Assembly: GCA_033439265.1 (NCBI GenBank)
Contig: JAVTVX010000034.1
Coordinates: 18,986,501-19,050,500 of the forward strand
DNA: 64,000 nucleotides
Reading direction: 5' to 3'
Source: Dillenia suffruticosa
Lineage: Eukaryota; Streptophyta; Magnoliopsida; Dilleniales; Dilleniaceae
In this document: positions 57,639 to 64,000 of the stretch, one piece after another
How the letters are laid out: the number at the start of each line of letters is the position of its first letter
Numbering within the stretch: position 1 is the stretch's first letter
Notes under the pieces: generated by a model
Database searches by the model: none
What the model was told of the DNA's origin: nothing
Seen by the model: only the letters and a program-made list of their open reading frames with translations
Translations under genes and position numbers: made by a program

Positions 57639-58991
57639 AAACCCTTACATTGTTTGGTTCCTTCCCCTGTTGCCCCAGTGTCTCCATCTTTAGCTTCTCA
57701 GCTGATTGCAAGTGGGAAGCTGCTGCTGCACTATGGCTTCTTGTTGCTTGGAAACTCTAGACGTGGTCCGCATTCAAGCAAGCTTTTTATAGTACAGGTG
57801 ACAAATGGGGAGGAAAGAGGGACACTGCGAGCATACCGTTTGGAGAGATTAGTTGCTGGAGATACAAGAGCAAGGAAGGACAGAGCAGTATTACGGGGTT
57901 ATAGATAGAGAGCCTGATAAAACCCTTCTAGTAAATAGATAGATATAGATATATATTACTTTTGTTATAGATATGGGGGGTGTAACTTAAATGTATGTTG
58001 TAATCTTATGGGTTATGAAGAGGTTTTTGCAGTATTCTTTTCGAGTGCCCAATGGTTAATCCTAACCCATGTATACAAACATACCTGTACAATCTAAACT
58101 AGTTTTTACATGTGCATTCAAAATGATTTTCGCCAACGGTCTCTCCGATTTTGTTTTTGTTTCTTTTTTGGGTTCAAAGTATTTGGACTACTTGGATTGC
58201 TGCAATCTTGACATTTTCCAAAAACCGTGTACAGTCTCTTGGTTGATTCCTCCATGGACCAGTGCAGTTGCTATTCATTTATTTTTGGCCCCTTTCTTGT
58301 ACTCTTTACCTTTTTTTATTTTTTATTTTCATCATCAGTGTTCAGATTTTCCCGACTAATCCGGTTAAACAATATGTAGCTCCTTTTAAGGGTTGGTTCT
58401 TTCAGATTTTTTTTTGTCATTTCTAATACTTGAAATCGAGACATTTAATTAAAAGAATAAAGTGTCTGACCACTCAATTCAAAGGAGTTTGATTCTTGTA
58501 CTCTACTATGGAGTTTTTCAATCTAAATTTGTATTGAATCAAGTCTCTTATTTGAGATAACATTATTTTAATATCTACCAACATCATTTCTTAATATGGA
58601 CAAGTTTCTAGTAAAAATGCAGAGTTTATAAAAAATTATAATTTTTTCTTCATAAAAAAGTACCTTTTTGTTTTTGTTGTAAAATAAGTACCTTCACAAC
58701 ACTTGCACTGCATAAGAGGAGGCTGCGTCCAATTACCACCCTAATCTACTACTGTGCTACTGTTACTGTGAATGTCCTGGTTGATTCCACAATATCCCCA
58801 AGTCACCTGCTTAACTTGTAGGAAATCATGGAATTGTCATATGACAAAGAGCGTCAAAGAAATATTGAGACCATCCAATTGTGGAATGCTAGAACATCCG
58901 GCCTAGAAGTTATGACCGGTAGAAGAAAAAGCCTTTGCACTTGGCCAACTTTTGCTATTGCACATTCTAAGTTAAATGTCACTCGAGAAAG
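57639..58991. other. Convergent intergenic gap between KEG and NUDT16
   Basis: Holds the 3' untranslated regions of both genes. KEG sequence likely runs to about 58050, where GTATGTTGTAATCTTATGG could serve as polyadenylation context; no exact AATAAA lies close by. The open frames at 57654-57908, 58069-58359 and 58828-59199 have no family signature, and the last is antisense to the NUDT16 exon. Confidence 0.5.
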
Positions 58992-61900
58992 TCATCCAAA
59001 CTTCTCTTTATGCCACTTGGAAAAGCCTTGGATAAGGGCATCTTGCATCCATGCGTGCCGGCAGTTTTTGAATGCTTCAGGTATTGTCAACCAACTTCGT
59101 TTACGGGTGCTCTGCTCAGGCCATGATTCAAGCTCCTCCTTAACAAACAAGGCAAACATTGCAGCTTTACATAGACCTTCTGGGCTAAACTCATCTTGAT
59201 GTGTTTTGCTCTTGAATTGGTAACACCCTAAAAAATCCTGAAATGAAACCATGTAACAAACAATAGAACCAAAAGATTTTCAATTAATTTCCAAGAATTA
59301 CTAAATTCGGTGAGTGAATGGAGGAAAGAAAACATATATTGGAGCTAAGGAATGTATCAGACAAATCTAAAGAATTTCCAAGCAAAATAAAGTAATTGTC
59401 AGAAAATCTTAACTAGAAGTTGGGTATCTTGGTGTCCCTAATATGTAACTAATAAAACTCCTAGCGTTGGCTCAATTTCCCATCATATATGCTTCTTAGG
59501 AAGCCTGAGATTGCACCTTGATTTAGGATAGATAATGTCAAAGAATCTTAGGTTCAGCTCTTCTCAAGAAAAAGTAGATCAGAAACAGACCAAGTACTGC
59601 TCCCAGGATCATGCAGATTGAGGAACATGTTAAGGAACACTTTCACGTGCAGACACAAAGGGCCCCTTCATACCAAATACGTAAAGGATAAGGGTAAGCA
59701 AAGCTAAAGAAAAAATATTTTTTTCTTCCATACTGAACTAAATCAAACCGTGGGAAGCCACAATCTTTAGAAGCCTCTGCCTTTTCCCCCTTTTCTTCTT
59801 CTTCTTTCTGGAATTCTTTTAAAACAGTTTCTTTTTTCTTTTTTATTATTATTATTATTTTTTTGGGTCGGTGGCTAAAATCAAATATCATTTAGAGTGC
59901 AAGAGTGACACCACGGTCCAAGAACCAGATGCCTTGGCTTCAGAAAAATCGTTCCAGCATCCTCACATTCTTCAGTATGATCTAGCAAACACCAAAAACA
60001 TACAAGCAAAAGCCATAAATCTCAGAGTACTATCATGAACAAATACGTGGGACACACCCTCACCCCCTTCACCAGAGACAAAATTTCATCATGTAGTATT
60101 TATAATACCCTTTTTATGGTTATCCATGATGTAGCTCACAATTTCAACAAATGCCCTAGCAGCTTTGGAATTTCAATTTTTTATTCGTAACAGTACAAAT
60201 GCACATTGTAACAGCTTCATGGGACAATCCTTAAGCGGGTTCCAACTCGGCCTCCCCTAGAGACTTTTGATCCCCCTTAAAACTCCGGGATATAGAAATT
60301 GATACAGGGTAGGATGACCCAGACAAATTGCCACTCCACATTATACTAACAAGACAGAGACTTTGAATATAAAGGTTTGTCTTCTTCCAATCAATTTCCA
60401 CCAATCAGCGGTGGGTGGAATCCATGTCATTATGCTTGGTAAAACAAGGGAAGGAAATTGTTCGGGCAAATAGCTTTCAAACAAAACATCCCCATTTGAA
60501 CAAAACCTTCGGCTTAGGCCGAACATAAAAATAGTTCATCCTTCTTAATGGGTCACTTAGTGCTCAAAGCAACCTCCTAGAGAACAAGTGGAGTCCAAAA
60601 TAGCAGCAGAAAACCATAACCACCACCCCCCCCCAAAAAAAAATGGAAACTAAAAGATAAAGGAGAGATCTCTTCCTAGGATTTTACACAAGACCTCATG
60701 AAACCGAAGCCACTCTACCATCATGCTAAGGTTCAGCAAAATGTTAAAACAAACAATAACATAATGGCTAAAGCTGTAACGTTTAGCCTTTTATTATAAA
60801 ACTGTGAAGAATTAATTCAGCAACCCCTCACATCACAGGACTTAAGGCAGCAGCTCAAAGCAGAAGATACTGAGTCCTTTTACATGGAGTCACACACGCA
60901 CACACCATTTTGCTAGAGAATCATCAAATTACCAGTTATAATGAGCATTATTAAGACAAAAGGTTCATGAACCACATATAGAATTAGTAAAAAGAAAAGC
61001 CATAATAGTAAATACAAAGACATGATGCACAGTGTGAGCTATCAAACTCAAAGATGCAACTTCAAGGCCAATAATCTCACACATTCCCATTCTACTTGGA
61101 ACGGAATGGATGCAATTCCCTCCATTCTCATTCCCATTCTAAGGTCTCAGAATGACAAAAAAAAAAATCTGAACTTGGTGTTGCAAATAATTTCATCGAG
61201 ATCATGAAAAGTACCAAAAAGGAAAACAAACAAGTTTAACATTCAAAATATGAAATCAAAATGTATTACATACAAATATTTTCTCATAGGCATATTTCAA
61301 TAGGTATTATGTCACAGAGAGAGAGAGAGAAAAAGAGTTATCTAGTGTGGGGAAAGTGAGATCCAGAAGTCAAGAGAGTGAATCACGAAGTCTACCATAC
61401 TTTTCCATTCTCATTCCTACCTCTACTTTGGGAATCATTATTGCAAATGGAATCAATTTGGGCCGACTCTTCATATCCACCAACAAAATGGGGTCTAACT
61501 GATTAAAAACTTACATCAAAGAGAACAAAGGAATACAAGCACCCAAAACTGAAAATTGCATATGTTAGAGGACAAGATTAATTTACCATTAGATCTCCTC
61601 GAACTCCAGCTTCTTCAATGGCTTCCCTTACTGCTGCCTCCTCAACAGTTTCATCATTTTCCCAGCCCCCCTATTACATATGAAAAAATGAAGCACAAAA
61701 CAAAAGACAGACAAAAGGCAATTTAATAACACAACCTCTTGAGTCAACAGTACATAACAATGTTCCAACTACGCTGGAAAAATTCAATGCAGATCAGCTA
61801 GCCCAATGATCCAACAATTTCTTTTCTTATTTTTTTAAAGGGAATTATTAAAAAGTTTTTAATATAACAAGAATTAATCCAGAAATTTCTCCTAATGAGT

Positions 61901-62877
61901 GATGTAGAAGGATATTGGATTGTGACACTCAACAAGCTTCAAGACAAGTTGATTAAGCTCCAGAGGGCATGATCTGGACTCAAGTACAGAAACATTATGA
62001 TTGGCATGTTAAACAAGGTCAAATTTTATGATGAATGTACAACACTATCTTACCCCAAACAAAGAACTGTTTTTACTCTATTTAAAGATTGAGAGACATT
62101 CCAAGAAAAAAGGAATGTAGATATACACAAGTACGCCAAAATTGCCTTCAGTAAGTATGATTATATATTTGTTTGTGTGCAAATCAACAATAAATGATTC
62201 TTTGAAGATGATATTTCCAAGATCTCAGGTTCTCCATACTCCAACACCACCCTAATACTGTATCCATGTGAAGTTTAATGAAGATAACATGGGGTAATCA
62301 TTCAAAATTTCAATATTTATGGCAGAAAGCTTTACAACCCAAACAAAGAAAATACCATGCAAAAGTTTAAACCTGACAAAGCAAATTCAAAATAAACATT
62401 ATGGACCATGAGCTGAATGTGTAAGCTGAGGGAGTCACCTATGTTCAGAAACTGCAGAAATTAATTTAAAATAGGCTATTCGAGAAATTGAACTCCCATA
62501 TTGCTCAACTTGGTCAAGACTCTAGAACTATCATTGACCAAGATTATTAATGTTTAAGTTATGTTGTCCATGTAAAATGACAACCAACCGATAAATGAAG
62601 CTATATTCATACTTGAAGATATCCAACCAAAAAGCAGTATTTCCTCTGCAAAATAGTAATTTTAAATGATGGATATATGAGATGAAGCGACACATGTCAA
62701 TGAAACCGCATTCATGACATCACAAAACTTTGACAGCTTTTTTTTTTTTTTTGTCCCATTACCTTTGGGAACAAAAGACCAGGTCCACTAGGTGAATTGA
62801 TCATAAGCACTTCAATGGTCTTCTCTGAATTGGCATCAGTACCGTCACCAGAATTTTTGTACCTAAATGGAATGCAC
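58992..62877 (-). CDS. NUDT16: Nudix hydrolase 16-like, mitochondrial (5' end outside window)
   Basis: Nudix enzymes cleave nucleoside diphosphates linked to another moiety; the closest recalled relative is plant NUDT16, annotated as mitochondrial. Three exons in transcription order: 62877-62763, 61670-61587, 59237-58992, with GT-AG introns and matching phases. The first visible exon reads CIPFRYKNSGDGTDANSEK and IEVLMINSPSGPGLLFPK. The second carries the whole Nudix box: G, five residues, E, seven residues, then REAIEEAGV, with the catalytic Glu residues intact. The third (81 residues) has DFLGCYQFKSKTHQDEFSPE, GLCKAAMFALFVKEELESW and ends WHKEKFG. The start exon, about 24 residues in this family, is not found before 64000, so the targeting sequence cannot be judged. 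Convergent with KEG. Confidence 0.92.
59238..61586 (-). other. NUDT16 intron between Nudix-box exon and last exon
   Basis: 2.35 kb. Contains a SINE-like stretch at 60632-60735, a GA run at 61315-61330, a poly-C/poly-A junction near 60630 and otherwise nothing I recognise. ATTATTATTATTATT occurs near 59844. Confidence 0.6.
60632..60735 (-). repeat. SINE-like tRNA-derived segment in NUDT16 intron
   Basis: On the minus strand GAACCTTAGCATGATGGTAGAGTGG resembles an A box region (TAGC-x-x-GATGGTAGAGTGG) and GGTCTTGTGTAAAATCCTAGG a B box. It ends in a T/G-rich run instead of an A-run, so either the tail is lost or this is another tRNA-like repeat. No cloverleaf seen. Confidence 0.4.
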
Positions 62878-62907
62878 CTGTTGGAAAGGCAGATCAAATT
62901 AGCATAT

Positions 62908-63199
62908 CATGTAAAAAAAATTGAAATTTTATCTGTTAAAACAGAGCAGACAAGAAAGCACTTAATTAGATTCCAAGTTGTCTAAATGGGGACAAATTTG
63001 TATCTATAAGTGTAAGACTATTCCCTCTAAATCGTCATCACTAAGGTGTATCTCTCATGTAAAAAAATTGAAATTTTATCTGGTAAAACAGAGCAGACAG
63101 GAAAGCACTTAATTAGATTCCAAGTTGTCTAAATGGGGACAAATTTGTATCTATAAGTGTAAGACTACTCCTAAATCGTCATCACTAAGGTGTGTCTCT
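62908..63199. repeat. ~146-bp tandem duplication upstream of a NUDT16 exon
   Basis: Unit 1 is 62908-63055 and unit 2 is 63056-63199, both beginning CATGTAAAAAAA and ending AAGGTGT(A/G)TCTCT. Differences are a handful of substitutions and a few-base deletion, so the duplication looks recent. It lies in the intron preceding the first visible NUDT16 exon. Confidence 0.95.
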
Positions 63200-64000
63200 G
63201 CAATTGAGAGATTAAAAGGAAATAGTACATGGACAAGCATACACACTCTTTAATTATCTGTGCTATACATAGAAGCAGCAGCTGAAGCACCTATGCTGCA
63301 TACCGTGTATAATGAGGAGAAAAAATATCTATGGTAAAATGCATGGTAAATAAAAGTGATTGCTTAGACCTGTTAACTCACATCTAACAACATAAAATGC
63401 ATTGTAAATAAAAAGATCAATAAAATGCATTGTATGCTTCATTGAGTATAAAAAAATTGTAGGTACTATCTAAAGTTATACAGCAAACATTCTTTACAGT
63501 TAACCAAAAAAAAAAAAAAGTTCCATTTCCCTTGTAAATTCAACTTTGAATCAAAACTCACATAAATTTCTTAATATTTCATAGAAAAGAATCCATCTGC
63601 ATAATGCACTCAATCATAACAAACCATCTCTTAGTTCAAGTAGTAATGGGCAAGTTTTTGAGTGTTAAACATTTACAAGGTACAAAATTCAATTCTCAGG
63701 CTTTTGGATCATTCTCCATTATGACAAAAAAAAAAAAAAAAGAAAAAAATTAAAGAGGGCCCACAAGATTTCTGCAACCCCCAAGTCAAATTATAACATC
63801 CACTAAAATATGGAAGAATCCACTTACAATGCAATGGAAAATGACAAGCTACAACACCCAACAACCATTGCTTTTCATTTAAATTTGAATAATATTAATA
63901 ATGAGGAAATGTTCGATTGAAAACGACCATACAACAACATTATCTAGAACGGGTGGATCATTAGTCATTCATAGGATCCTAAAATTTGGGGTTCATTAGG
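63200..64000. other. NUDT16 5' intron or upstream DNA, unassigned
   Basis: No exon with the expected N-terminal NUDT16 sequence is visible on the minus strand. A SINE-like segment is at 63622-63741. The phrase AAAATGCAT(G/T)GTAAATAAAA occurs twice (63335-63355, 63390-63410). Confidence 0.5.
63622..63741 (+). repeat. SINE-like element with A-tail
   Basis: TTAGTTCAAGTAGTAATGGG (63631-63650) is a good A-box match, ACAAAATTCAATTCTC (63682-63697) a B-box match, and after GGATCATT a run of at least 16 A residues ends it near 63741. The layout is that of a short tRNA-derived SINE, separate from family S. Confidence 0.5.

Noticed and set aside
1..64000. A CRISPR array, prokaryotic operon, phage or biosynthetic cluster
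   Set aside because: Spliced genes, plant retrotransposons and isolated unrelated genes rule these out; the direct repeats seen are LTRs, SINEs and tandem duplications.

Overview
This is a plant nuclear window, very probably from a flowering plant. It is AT-rich, holds three intron-containing genes with plant-specific protein architectures, and is packed with plant-type retrotransposons, SINEs and DNA-transposon derivatives. I cannot name the species. Each gene model below was assembled by joining exons whose reading phases agree, guided by recalled protein families; no alignment was run.

Layout. 1-11,930: repeat-dominated intergenic DNA with a minus-strand Ty1/copia RNase H relic and a complete-length but decayed copia element (1177-8759) with paired LTRs, a primer-binding site and a near-perfect 5-bp target duplication. 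11,931-16,803 (+): nine-exon gene for a circularly permuted chloroplast RbgA/YlqF-type GTPase (DAR GTPase 3, DGP3), with a Mutator-like element in intron 6. 16,804-26,620: more repeats, mainly a second copia element on the minus strand (18,783-26,620) whose left LTR contains a hAT-like element and whose body contains a SINE and a LINE fragment. 27,188-57,638 (+): sixteen-exon gene for KEEP ON GOING (KEG), a RING-kinase-ankyrin-HERC2-repeat ubiquitin ligase; the joined exons give 1,625 codons. Intron 6 (10.4 kb) carries a copia element that was itself hit by a 3.0-kb RTE-type LINE and by a second, non-autonomous copia element. Intron 7 (7.3 kb) carries a GC-rich hAT-like MITE, a Ty3/gypsy relic and a roughly 1-kb TIR element. 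58,992-62,877 (-): last three exons of a mitochondrial-type Nudix hydrolase (NUDT16-like), convergent with KEG; its first exon lies beyond the right edge.

The three genes are ordinary housekeeping or signalling genes: plastid 50S ribosome assembly, abscisic-acid signalling by protein turnover, and nucleotide-pool hydrolysis. Nothing suggests they act together. I found no tRNA or rRNA gene, no CRISPR array and no convincing new multi-gene system. What deserves a second look is the layered transposon history inside essential-gene introns, two non-canonical GC-AG introns (one in KEG, one in DGP3), the altered kinase motifs of KEG, a serine/acid-rich triple repeat inside a copia polyprotein, and a small SINE family with several copies.
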